The position numbers and the translations under genes were made by a program. DNA of 64,000 nt from Archaeoglobus sp. JdFR-24. GTDB taxonomy: Archaea; Halobacteriota; Archaeoglobi; Archaeoglobales; Archaeoglobaceae. The stretch lies in assembly GCA_002011215.1 (NCBI GenBank), contig MTML01000022.1:1-64000 (forward strand). Direction: 5' to 3'. Below, piece by piece: positions 26,664 through 33,979 of the stretch. Under the pieces are notes generated by a model. The model saw nothing but the letters and a program-made list of their open reading frames with translations, did no database searches and was not told the DNA's origin. The first letter of the stretch is position 1. The number at the start of each line of letters is the position of its first letter.

Positions 26664-26708
26664 ACTATATATATTGTAAATAACTCAGGAGAATTTAGAA
26701 GGAGGTGA
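26664..26708 (+). promoter_or_regulatory. Histone gene promoter and ribosome binding site
   Basis: A TATA element ACTATATATATTG lies at 26664-26676, and GGAGGTGA at 26701-26708 is a full match to the 3' end of archaeal 16S rRNA, six bases before the ATG at 26715. Transcription should start near 26696. This is a textbook strong archaeal promoter, in keeping with an abundant chromatin protein. Confidence 0.75.
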
Positions 26709-26714
26709 ATTAAA

Positions 26715-26918
26715 ATGGCTGAATTGCCTATCGCTCCAATTGACAGGCTGATGAGAAATGCTGGAGCGGAAAGAGTTAGTGAGAATGCAAAGGAGTTGCT
26801 TGCAGAAGTGCTCGAAGAATGGGCAACAGAGATTGCCAGAAAAGCTGTTGAGGTTGCAAAGCACGCTGGAAGAAAGACTGTTAAAGCAGAGGACATCAGT
26901 CTCGCGGTTAGAACCTAA
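26715..26918 (+). CDS. Archaeal histone
   Basis: The 67-residue protein is a minimal archaeal histone: [18 protein letters not shown], a long central helix [20 protein letters not shown], then [20 protein letters not shown] with the conserved [12 protein letters not shown] loop. It wraps DNA as a dimer polymer. There is no N- or C-terminal tail. It has its own strong promoter and a T-rich terminator. Confidence 0.96.
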   Translation: MAELPIAPIDRLMRNAGAERVSENAKELLAEVLEEWATEIARKAVEVAKHAGRKTVKAEDISLAVRT

Positions 26919-26935
26919 TTCCTTAGAGGTTATTT

Positions 26936-26978
26936 TCATTAATTTATTTTTGTATTTTTGTTCAACTTTTTTGTTTTT
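26936..26978 (+). terminator. T-rich terminator after the histone gene
   Basis: Four T runs follow the histone stop (around 26945-26950, 26954-26959, 26967-26972 and 26974-26978) with no strong hairpin. Oligo-T tracts of this kind are the usual intrinsic terminators of archaeal RNA polymerase. Confidence 0.65.
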
Positions 26979-27132
26979 CACTTCCACACCACATCCTTTG
27001 AGCAGTAAAAGATATGTTAGTTGTTCAATTAAGACCATTATCCCTTATTTCACATCAACCTACATTTAAACTCAGGCCCTCATTTAAACTCGAGATTAAT
27101 ATTAAATAGTTGAGGTGCTTTTAATTCTCTCA

Positions 27133-28776
27133 ATGAGAAGTGCGGAAGTTAAAGAAGGTATTGAGAGAGTGGCTCACAGAGCTCTTCTGAAGGCATTAGG
27201 AGTTACCGATGATGAAATGGAAAAACCGTTTATTGGAATTGCAAATGCATTCAACACCATTATCCCCGGACACATGACTCTTGATAGAATAACGCAGGCG
27301 GTTAAAGAAGGTGTTTATTCTGCTGGAGGGGTTCCCTTTGAGTTTGGTGTCATCGGAATTTGCGATGGGATCGCCATGGGCCATGATGGTATGAAATATG
27401 CCCTGCCCTCAAGAGAAATAATTGCCGACAGCATAGAAGCAATGGTTGAGGCGCACAGGTTTGATGGTCTCGTTGTTGTTGGTTCGTGTGATAAAATAGT
27501 TCCTGGTATGCTTATGGCAGTTCTGAGGCTTAATATTCCGGCTGTTGTTGTCACTGGCGGCCCAATGATTCCGGAAAGAATCGGTGAGAGAAATGTGACC
27601 ATATCAACTGCATTCGAGGCTGCCGGGATGTATAAAGCCGGTAAACTGGATGATGATGAGCTCAAACTCTATGAGGACTTCTGCGCCCCATACTGCGGGA
27701 GCTGTCAGGGGCTTTATACAGCCAACACCATGCAAATAATGACTGAAACGCTTGGTATGAGCCTACCATATTGTGCAACATCGCCATGTAGCTCATCAAG
27801 AAAACTCAGAATTGCTAAAGAGAGTGGAAAAAGAGTTGTTGAGCTTGTAAAGAACGATGTCGCACCGAGGAATTTCGTTACGGAAAGATCCTTTGAGAAC
27901 GCCATTAAGATGGATATGCTCATCGGTGGTTCAACCAACACAGTCCTGCATTTACCCGCCATAGCAAGAGAAGCAGGCATTAAGCTCGACCTCGACCTTT
28001 TTGATTCTATATGTAAAAATACACCCCACATCGTGGCAATAGATCCAGCGAGCAGTTACACCATTGCAGACCTTGATGAGAGTGGAGGCGTGCCAATGCT
28101 CTTCAGAAAAGCCAGAGACCTCCTTCACAATGAGATGACTGTCAGCGGACTGAAAGTTCATGAGATCGCTGAAAAAGCATTCGTTAGAGGGAGAGACATC
28201 ATAAAAGATATTCAGAACCCATTGCATCCCCAAGGAGGAATTGCAATACTGAAGGGGAATCTGGCAGAAAGGGGTGCTGTAATAAAAGCCGCAGCCGTGC
28301 CAGAAGATATGATGGTTTTTGAGGGTAATGCCAGGTGTTTCGATTCCGAACAGGAGGCACTTCAGGCCATTCTTAACAGGGAGATCGCGGAGGGAGATGC
28401 GGTTGTAATCAGATATATGGGGCCAAAAGGAGCTCCTGGAATGCCGGAAATGCTTCTACCAACCGCCGCTATTTCAGGTATGGGATATACAAGAGTTGCA
28501 CTGATAACAGATGGAAGATTCAGCGGAGCTACAAGAGGTCCTTGCATCGGACATGTATCTCCTGAGGCGGCTGTCGGAGGTAATATCGCGCTTATTGAGG
28601 ATGGAGACAGAATTTTCATAGACATACCTGCCAGAATGATCGAGCTCAAAGTAAGTGAGGATGAGCTTGCAAAAAGAAAAGAGAAATGGAGACCAAAGGA
28701 GAAAGAGCTTTCAGGATACCTATCCAAATATGCAAAGCTTGTAGGTTCTGCAGATGAGGGCGCGGTGTTGAAGTAG
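27133..28776 (+). CDS. ilvD: Dihydroxy-acid dehydratase
   Basis: IlvD makes 2-keto acids for valine, isoleucine and leucine. The protein has the three cysteine regions that hold the iron-sulfur cluster and metal: [27 protein letters not shown] and [15 protein letters not shown]. The C-terminal active-site text [21 protein letters not shown] is also present. The length of 547 residues is standard. ATG 27133 is preferred over GTG 27115 because [19 protein letters not shown] matches the usual family start and a TATA-like ATTAATATTAAATAG lies 25-40 bases upstream, consistent with little or no leader. Confidence 0.95.
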   Translation: MRSAEVKEGIERVAHRALLKALGVTDDEMEKPFIGIANAFNTIIPGHMTLDRITQAVKEGVYSAGGVPFEFGVIGICDGIAMGHDGMKYALPSREIIADSIEAMVEAHRFDGLVVVGSCDKIVPGMLMAVLRLNIPAVVVTGGPMIPERIGERNVTISTAFEAAGMYKAGKLDDDELKLYEDFCAPYCGSCQGLYTANTMQIMTETLGMSLPYCATSPCSSSRKLRIAKESGKRVVELVKNDVAPRNFVTERSFENAIKMDMLIGGSTNTVLHLPAIAREAGIKLDLDLFDSICKNTPHIVAIDPASSYTIADLDESGGVPMLFRKARDLLHNEMTVSGLKVHEIAEKAFVRGRDIIKDIQNPLHPQGGIAILKGNLAERGAVIKAAAVPEDMMVFEGNARCFDSEQEALQAILNREIAEGDAVVIRYMGPKGAPGMPEMLLPTAAISGMGYTRVALITDGRFSGATRGPCIGHVSPEAAVGGNIALIEDGDRIFIDIPARMIELKVSEDELAKRKEKWRPKEKELSGYLSKYAKLVGSADEGAVLK

Positions 28777-28865
28777 GTTAAAAAGTGGGCAAGGAATGGC
28801 AAGAAGTAAGTTAAACTGATAGTCCGTAACCAAGTCTTCAACTCGGCAATCACCAACTGTTAGTA

Positions 28866-29615
28866 CTAAATTTTTTGCTTAATTTTATCTCTGTAGATTA
28901 TTCTTATAACGAGTATACTTATTTCAAAAAACACAATCATAGGGCCAGCCACCATCACCTGTGTGAAAACATCTGGAGGTGTGATTGCTGCTCCGAGAAT
29001 GAAGAATGCAATATAAAAGTGTCTTCTGTAGTAGGTTATTGTTGAGTAATCTATAAGATCGTTTCCCACGAGGAAAAGAAGTACGAGGGGCATCTGAAAG
29101 ACAACACCAAATACTGTAATCATCAAGATTATGAAGTTTATGAACTCTGCTATTGAATACGTGGCCCGTACTCCCTGAGATACAGCATTGCTATACAGAA
29201 ATTGCATGAAAATCGGGAGCATCAGAAAATAACCGTATGCCACACCCATCGAAAAAAGGGCAGGTGAGGTTATACCATATTTCAGAGCAGTACTTTTCGA
29301 TATATTCACATTCTCCATAACTTCTGTCCTTTCTTTAAGTGCTCTGTAAATCAGGTAAATCAGGTAAGGTAAACCAGCCGCCATCCCGAGATAAAGACTG
29401 ATTTTCAGTTTAAGGATTAGACCTTCGAGAGGTGCCAGATATATCAGTTCCGCATCCAGTGGTAGAAGGTCTTCGCGTATTCGGGAGATTAGAGGGTCTG
29501 CAACAAAAGCGAAAACAAGTGCCCATGTGATAGAGATTATCAGTATGAGTCTCAAGAACTTATTCCTTACCACCAAGAGAACTTCTGCCGCATCTGACGC
29601 TGTGAAATCGGCCAT
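28866..29615 (-). CDS. tatC: Twin-arginine translocase subunit TatC
   Basis: TatC recognises twin-arginine signal peptides and forms the core of the Tat pore. The 249-residue protein has about six membrane segments, including ILIISITWALVFAFVADPL, KISLYLGMAAGLPYLIYLIY, the central YSIAEFINFIILMITVFGVV and ITPPDVFTQVMVAGPMIVFF, all in family order. No tatA gene is visible nearby. It is a single gene transcribed toward ilvD. Confidence 0.92.
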   Translation of the reverse strand: MADFTASDAAEVLLVVRNKFLRLILIISITWALVFAFVADPLISRIREDLLPLDAELIYLAPLEGLILKLKISLYLGMAAGLPYLIYLIYRALKERTEVMENVNISKSTALKYGITSPALFSMGVAYGYFLMLPIFMQFLYSNAVSQGVRATYSIAEFINFIILMITVFGVVFQMPLVLLFLVGNDLIDYSTITYYRRHFYIAFFILGAAITPPDVFTQVMVAGPMIVFFEISILVIRIIYRDKIKQKI

Positions 29616-29715
29616 CGAAGTATGTTAAGTGGTAAGTATTTAAACTTTCACCAGAAGTATATTGTGAGGTCAAATTTTATAAAAGAGTTAATAAATAACA
29701 CTTCAAAATGTGGTG

Positions 29716-29842
29716 ATGAAAATTTACTTGATGTTTTGCTGTCTGAACACACCATTCGATGACCAGTACCCGGAACAGAATCAGACCTGAATCAGAAGCC
29801 TAGTTATTCTACTTCATTACTAGATTGAAGACTGGAAAATGA
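29716..29842 (+). pseudogene. Remnant of a PIN-domain toxin-like gene
   Basis: A GGTG site and ATG at 29716 open a 24-codon frame whose product, MKIYLMFCCLNTPFDDQ, matches the start of a well-known group of PIN-domain proteins (MKIYLDxCCLNRPFDDQ). The expected continuation, RIRLESEAVLFIL-like, is readable one base out of frame from 29777 (RIRPESEA, then a stop, then LFYFITRLKTGK). The key first Asp is already lost (YLMF for YLDx). The remainder of the gene is missing. This is a decayed fragment with a frameshift and stops. Confidence 0.6.
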
Positions 29843-29863
29843 TAGGATGTGAGTAGGCAGAGT

Positions 29864-29986
29864 ATGGTTAGATTTCTTCAGTTATTCGAAAGAGGTGGGG
29901 GAGATTACACAAGAGATAGAGAGAAGTGGCTGGGTAAGGTGAGTGTTAGAGGACTGACAGAAAAGATCAGAGATAGATGTGGATGA
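29864..29986 (+). CDS. Unrecognised 40-residue ORF in the accessory region
   Basis: A short frame starting at ATG 29864 encodes a basic, helix-prone peptide: MVRFLQLFERGGGDYTRD, then KWLGKVSVRGLTEKIRD. Its composition is protein-like rather than random, but no ribosome site precedes it and no family is recognised. It may be the start of another truncated gene, possibly the antitoxin or partner of the PIN remnant just upstream. Confidence 0.25.
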   Translation: MVRFLQLFERGGGDYTRDREKWLGKVSVRGLTEKIRDRCG

Positions 29987-30023
29987 ATTCATTGGTTCTA
30001 ATCCAATAATTCATCGGTTCTAA
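29986..30023. repeat. 16-base direct repeat
   Basis: AATTCATTGGTTCTAA (29986-30001) is repeated as AATTCATCGGTTCTAA (30008-30023), with one mismatch and a six-base gap. It lies between the PIN remnant and tRNA-Thr. From 30024 to 30287 no gene is visible. A possible role as a recombination scar is only a guess. Confidence 0.6.
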
Positions 30024-30287
30024 ATTTAGAATTCGTAAAGTCAGATCGTATTGCTTTTCCACATTTTGTCCTGTTCCCACTAGTGCCTTTTTGGAGAGAA
30101 GTCTAGAGAGGCAAGGGTGACATAAACTACGCAAACTACGCGCATTTTAAGATTTCAGAATGGGGTGTCTGAGGGTCTGAGTCTACCGAGAATTGTAAAT
30201 ACATAAAGTCGCAACCATTTACAACCATTTCCAGAATGAGAAGGATAGCAAAATACTTATATTCAAATTCTATCAATAATGCGAAGA

Positions 30288-30361
30288 GCCGCCGTAGCTC
30301 AGCTGGTCGGAGCGGGTGACTTGTAATCACCAGGTCGCGGGTTCAAATCCCGCCGGCGGCT
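30288..30361 (+). tRNA. tRNA-Thr (TGT)
   Basis: The acceptor stem GCCGCCG (30288-30294) pairs with CGGCGGC (30354-30360), with discriminator T30361 and no encoded CCA. The anticodon stem GGTGA/TCACC encloses CTTGTAA, giving anticodon TGT at 30322-30324. The T arm is CGGG-TTCAAAT-CCCG-like with GTTCAAATC. No intron. A TATA-like run (AAAATACTTATATTC near 30250) lies upstream. The tRNA marks the edge of the decayed accessory region. Confidence 0.95.
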
Positions 30362-30391
30362 TGTTTTTCCGAATTTCACCACTTCAACTAG

Positions 30392-30595
30392 TACATTAAA
30401 TATAAGCTAAGAGGAAAAGCCAAAAACATCAGAATTTATCATAAAACCTCAGTCTCTTCCCAACCACTTCAGGTAGTGGATTTTATTGCGTGGAGCATTA
30501 ACAGGAAGTTCAATTTTGGTGATGATTCCTATTTCAGCCTGATTGAGGAGAAAATTGTCAATAAGAAGGAGATGCTGCTATGGGAATCCTTATGA
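30392..30595 (+). pseudogene. C-terminal fragment of a DUF3800-like protein
   Basis: Beginning 31 bases after tRNA-Thr, an open frame without a start codon encodes 67 residues ending LQVVDFIAWSINRKF, NFGDDSYFSLIEEKI and a TGA at 30593. The pattern LQxxDFIAxAIxRKYExGDDxYY is the C-terminus of DUF3800 proteins, RNase H-like proteins often found near mobile and defence genes. The N-terminal two thirds are absent. The family call rests on this motif from memory. Confidence 0.45.
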
Positions 30596-30813
30596 TAGTC
30601 CTAAATTCAGAGAAAGGTGGACCCAGACCACCTGAAAAGTGCACCTCAAGGTACACGGGGTACACGGGGCAGTCTGGCCTACCCACCCGAGGTTACGTAT
30701 TAAGCATTATCACATAAACGTTTCGAATGTAAATCTGGTTCAAATAATAGATGGTGAGTATCCTAGATTGATTCCTTTACTAATGGTTGGGCAGAATTTA
30801 AAAAGGTGAAAAT
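30596..30813. other. Intergenic stretch in the decayed island
   Basis: No coding frame is recognised here. A short tandem repeat GTACACGGG occurs twice around 30653-30670. The end contains GGTGA (30805-30809), the ribosome site of the broken hsdS. Confidence 0.5.
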
Positions 30814-31442
30814 ATGAATAATCTTGGATATAAAGAAACTCCAATCGGGAGGATTCCGGAGGATTGGAAAGTTGTCAGATTGGGAGATGGAAGTGTTGCA
30901 GAGATAAGTTATGAGACAGTCTCCTCCGTCATCAACATACAACAATAAAAGAGAAGGTTTACCCTTTCTGCAAGGAAAAGCAGAATTTGGAGAGATCCAC
31001 CCATCCCCAACAGTTTACTGCTCAAAACCAATAAAAATAGCTAAAAAAACGATATTCTTCCTTCAGTGAGAGCACCAGTTGGTGATGTTAACATAGCACC
31101 ATTTAGATGCTGTATTAATATAGTGTTAGCAGCCATTAGAACTAGAGATAATAAGCTCCATTTTCTGTTTTTGTTTTACTATCTGAAGTTCAACGTCAAA
31201 AAATGTGGAGCCATATCATCTGGTTCTACTTTTAAAGCAATAAGGAAAGAAGACATTGAGAATTATCTAATTCCACTCCATCCTCTCGAAGAACAGCAAA
31301 AAATCACCAAAATTCTATCAACTGTTATAAAAAGCCCGAACTCGAAAGAGAACGGAAGGAGAAGCTTGAGAGGATTAAGAGAGGTTTGATGAATGATTTG
31401 CTGGCTGGGAGAAGAAGAGGCTCATCAGCAAAACATTTATAA
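30814..31442 (+). pseudogene. Broken type I restriction specificity gene (hsdS)
   Basis: HsdS sets the DNA target of type I restriction-modification enzymes. The ATG at 30814, after a GGTGA site, opens with YKETPIGRIPEDWKVVRLGD, the standard start of a target recognition domain. The frame hits a stop after about 40 codons. Later pieces are in other frames: SVRAPVGDVNIAP, then FKAIRKEDIENYLIPLHPLEEQQKI (split here only by frame), and finally ERKEKLERIKRGLMNDLLAG up to the TAA at 31440. The central part is also shortened, so only one recognition domain remains. At least two or three frameshifts make it inactive. Confidence 0.8.
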
Positions 31443-31473
31443 CATCTTAAATCAAGTGGGAAATGTGGGAAAT

Positions 31474-31734
31474 ATGCCAGTAACAAAAGTTGATGAAAAA
31501 GGTAGAGTTTTGCTGCCCAAGGAATTAAGAAAGAGAATGGGTATAAAGCCAGGAGAGGAGTTTCTGATTACAGATGTAGATGCTGATGCAGTCATTCTCA
31601 AGAGAATTGACGTTAAAAAGATGCTTGAAAGCATAATTGAGAAGGCTAAGGGTGTAGACTTTGACAAGCTCGAAAAAGAGATCGGAGAGGAAGGTAATAG
31701 AGTTGCAAGAAAGAAGTATAAGGTTTTTGATTGA
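31474..31734 (+). CDS. AbrB/SpoVT-type antitoxin (VapB-like)
   Basis: The 86-residue protein begins VTKVDEKGRVLLPKELRKRM with GIKPGEEFLITDVDADAVIL, a complete AbrB swapped-hairpin DNA-binding domain. Its C-terminus (MLESIIEKAKGVDFDKLEKE) is the helical tail that normally neutralises a PIN toxin. The true start is ATG 31474; a longer open frame from 31393 overlaps the hsdS tail and is not used. A TATA-like ATTTATAAC sits near 31435-31443. The next gene is its cognate PIN toxin, now broken. Confidence 0.82.
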   Translation: MPVTKVDEKGRVLLPKELRKRMGIKPGEEFLITDVDADAVILKRIDVKKMLESIIEKAKGVDFDKLEKEIGEEGNRVARKKYKVFD

Positions 31735-32129
31735 TACTAATGTGTTCATTGCAGCTGTTAAGAAAGGCTGGACGAAAACAAGACAACGAATTTAATTCTT
31801 AACTTATTAACGAATCCAGACTTTGAGATTGTAGCAAACGATGTTTTGCTTGCAGAGTATGAAAAATATTCTAAGGAATTAAGTGCCGAAGAATTTCTTG
31901 AGTTTTTAAAGGTTAAAGTCAGCGTAGTGAATCCTTCAGGGGATGAGGTAGAAAAGTGCAAGCCTTATTTTCCAGAAAATGAGGTGGCGCTGACGTTGTT
32001 CATGCCGCAACATGTCTGAAAGCAAAGGCAATTCTGATAACAAATGATAAACATTTTGATGAGGTTAAAGAGACTTGTTTAATAAATGTTTGGAGCATTT
32101 CAGAGGCAATAAACAGAATAATTTATTAA
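31727..32129 (+). pseudogene. Broken PIN-domain toxin (VapC-like)
   Basis: The frame overlapping the antitoxin end reads RFLIDTNVFIAAVKKGWTK from about 31721, with TTG 31727 as a possible start, then stops at 31793. A second frame from 31789 continues NLILNLLTNPDFEIVANDVL, AEYEKYSKELSAEEFLEF and on to about 31985. A third frame from 31989 gives ADVVHAATCLKAKAILITND, KHFDEVKE and SISEAINRIIY, stopping at 32127. Together these contain every PIN landmark: DTN, the middle Glu, the D-x-x-H-A-A segment and TND. Two frameshifts inactivate it. Confidence 0.8.
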
Positions 32130-32131
32130 AT

Positions 32132-32416
32132 TTTAAATCTAAAAATCCAACAATATTCTTCATTGTTGACAGACTCGAGCTTGAAGAACAACTCTACAAG
32201 GAGTTATACTCCCTCGATATTGTAGAGCCTGAAATTATAGGTTCTATAAGAGAACTGAAGGAAGTTTTGAGCTATGACGATTACAGGGGCAAGAGGGGCG
32301 TATTTATCACACTAATTCACAAGTTCAGACCTGAGGAATTAAGAGATTTGCAAAAGGATTTTTCAACTATTAAGGGGCTTTATCAATCGCAAAAACTCCC
32401 TAACAACCATTCATAA
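32132..32416 (+). pseudogene. Internal fragment of a type I restriction helicase subunit (hsdR)
   Basis: The frame encodes FKSKNPTIFFIVDRLELEEQ, then EIIGSIRELKEVLSYDDYRG and KRGVFITLIHKFRPEELRDL. This is the part of HsdR between helicase motifs I and II (NPTxFFIVDRxELExQ is motif Ia-like). Walker A and the rest of a protein of about 1000 residues are missing. It stops at 32416 after an unrelated-looking tail. With the hsdS remnant it shows that a type I restriction system once stood here; hsdM is not visible. Confidence 0.7.
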
Positions 32417-32482
32417 CCTCAAATACTACAATTCCCAACCTTCACCAAAACTTTTTTACCTCCCAGATTTACTAATACTTTC

Positions 32483-33787
32483 ATGATTATTTCCTGTGAC
32501 TGGAAAGAGGCAAGAAAACATCTTCTTAACAAAATACTCCACCAAGGAAAAAAGTATCGCTCAAGATTTGGAGATACAATACAGTGTGAGCCCTCACTGG
32601 TTGTTGTGGAGGATCCGTCCTTTTTCTTTAAGCTCGAATATGATTTTTCGGGCTGGAGATTTTGCGGAGAGAGCTACACTGATAGAGTTGATAATCTGAT
32701 AGATATTGCTGCAAAGAAACTCAGATCAAGCCCATTCACCAGGAGAGTTTCAATACCTGTGTGGAGATCGAAAGATCATTTTTGTGATAACTCACCGGCA
32801 ATAACTGAAATCAGCTTTTTACCGGTTGATGAAAAGCTTCATGCTACTGCATTCGTCCGTTCACTTGATGCATATAATTTCTTCATGCATAACTCAGAAT
32901 TTATAAACTATGTTCTCGATGCAGTATGCAACAGAATCGATATGGAAAAAGGAAGCGCTGCAATGCTCATTTCAACACCCCACATCTACACGAGAGATAT
33001 TGAGAAAGCAAAAAATGCTGCAAGTGAGGAATTAAATGAACTCTTTGGCTATCATGAACTTGCTACCCATCTGAAAGAGGATTATCTCTCAACTGCCTGG
33101 CATTCAGCCATGGAGGTCATATACTACAATGGCAAAACAAAGAAGACAGAGTGGGGAGAGATTTTCGATGGACAGGAAGAAAGTAAATTCGTCCAGAGAT
33201 TGCTCATAGAAGTTAAAAATCCCTATGAGCATCAGATCCATGATAAAGCCCCCTTCACCAGAAAATATGGCATCGAATACGCTCACGACTATATGATCCA
33301 CGCAAAGTGCATTGACAGGCCAGTTTCAGAACCTATCCTCAAAGAAGGAGAGGTCTACACCTATGCTGAAAGGGCAAGATACTGCGAAAAAGATGAAATA
33401 ACAGTAGATCAACTTTTCACTGTCATCAATAAATTGAAAGAGGAGCCTTTCAGAAGAGACTGTTACGTCGGCATTTCGAGGCCATGGGACCTTGAGAGTG
33501 ATGAACCACCATGTCTGAGGGGGTATCAGTTCGTGGGAATCGACAATGATTTGCTTGCAGGTATATTTTACATGAGATCCAACGACATATACGGTGCGAT
33601 GCACGCCAACGCTTTTGCTTTCTCAGTTCTAACACAATATATTGCAGAACTGGCGAGATTTGGAAAACACATCTACTACCATTTCGCCGTTGATGCCCAT
33701 ATTTACGGTAACTTTCTCAGTTCGGTTAAAGAGATCCTGGAACCTGAGACTCCAGGCTATCTGTCGGAAAATCGAAGGAAAAGGTGA
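32483..33787 (+). CDS. Tandem thymidylate synthase-fold protein (fused pseudo-dimer)
   Basis: The 434-residue protein contains two full thymidylate synthase-like domains head to tail. Domain 1 (residues about 7-190) has TRRVSIPVWRSKD at 86, SPAITEISFLPVD at 104, RSLDAYNFFMHN at 126 and TPHIY at 165. Domain 2 (about 203-415) has FRRDCYVGISRPWD at 323, EPPCLRGYQF at 341, RSNDIYGAMHAN at 365 and DAHIYGN at 404. The Asp/Asn pair eight residues apart and the His-x-Tyr pair are kept in both. Only domain 2 has the catalytic Cys (Cys344); domain 1 has Ala106 there. The arginine pair occurs in both. A dTMP-, dCMP- or hydroxymethyl-forming role is possible. Confidence 0.75.
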   Translation: MIISCDWKEARKHLLNKILHQGKKYRSRFGDTIQCEPSLVVVEDPSFFFKLEYDFSGWRFCGESYTDRVDNLIDIAAKKLRSSPFTRRVSIPVWRSKDHFCDNSPAITEISFLPVDEKLHATAFVRSLDAYNFFMHNSEFINYVLDAVCNRIDMEKGSAAMLISTPHIYTRDIEKAKNAASEELNELFGYHELATHLKEDYLSTAWHSAMEVIYYNGKTKKTEWGEIFDGQEESKFVQRLLIEVKNPYEHQIHDKAPFTRKYGIEYAHDYMIHAKCIDRPVSEPILKEGEVYTYAERARYCEKDEITVDQLFTVINKLKEEPFRRDCYVGISRPWDLESDEPPCLRGYQFVGIDNDLLAGIFYMRSNDIYGAMHANAFAFSVLTQYIAELARFGKHIYYHFAVDAHIYGNFLSSVKEILEPETPGYLSENRRKR

Positions 33788-33790
33788 AAA

Positions 33791-33830
33791 AATTCTCTGG
33801 TAATTGAACAAATTCTCTGGTAATCGAACA
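33791..33830. repeat. 20-base tandem repeat
   Basis: ATTCTCTGGTAATTGAACAA (33791-33810) is followed at once by ATTCTCTGGTAATCGAACAG (33811-33830), two mismatches in 20. It lies just after the stop of the tandem thymidylate synthase gene and looks like a slippage duplication that has begun to diverge. Confidence 0.85.
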
Positions 33831-33979
33831 GTCACAATCAATCTGATACTGAGTACTCACAATCCAGACATTCTGAAATCTCTGAGGTATTCATTACACC
33901 CTATCGGTTTAATCCATTTTCAGCGATTAAAATTCAAAAAATGAAAAAAGTTTATACTCTCCTCTGAAAAATGGTTTGT

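Noticed and set aside
31393..31473. N-terminal extension of the AbrB-type antitoxin
   Set aside because: It reads through the end of the broken hsdS gene in another frame; MPVTKVDEKGR is the family start.
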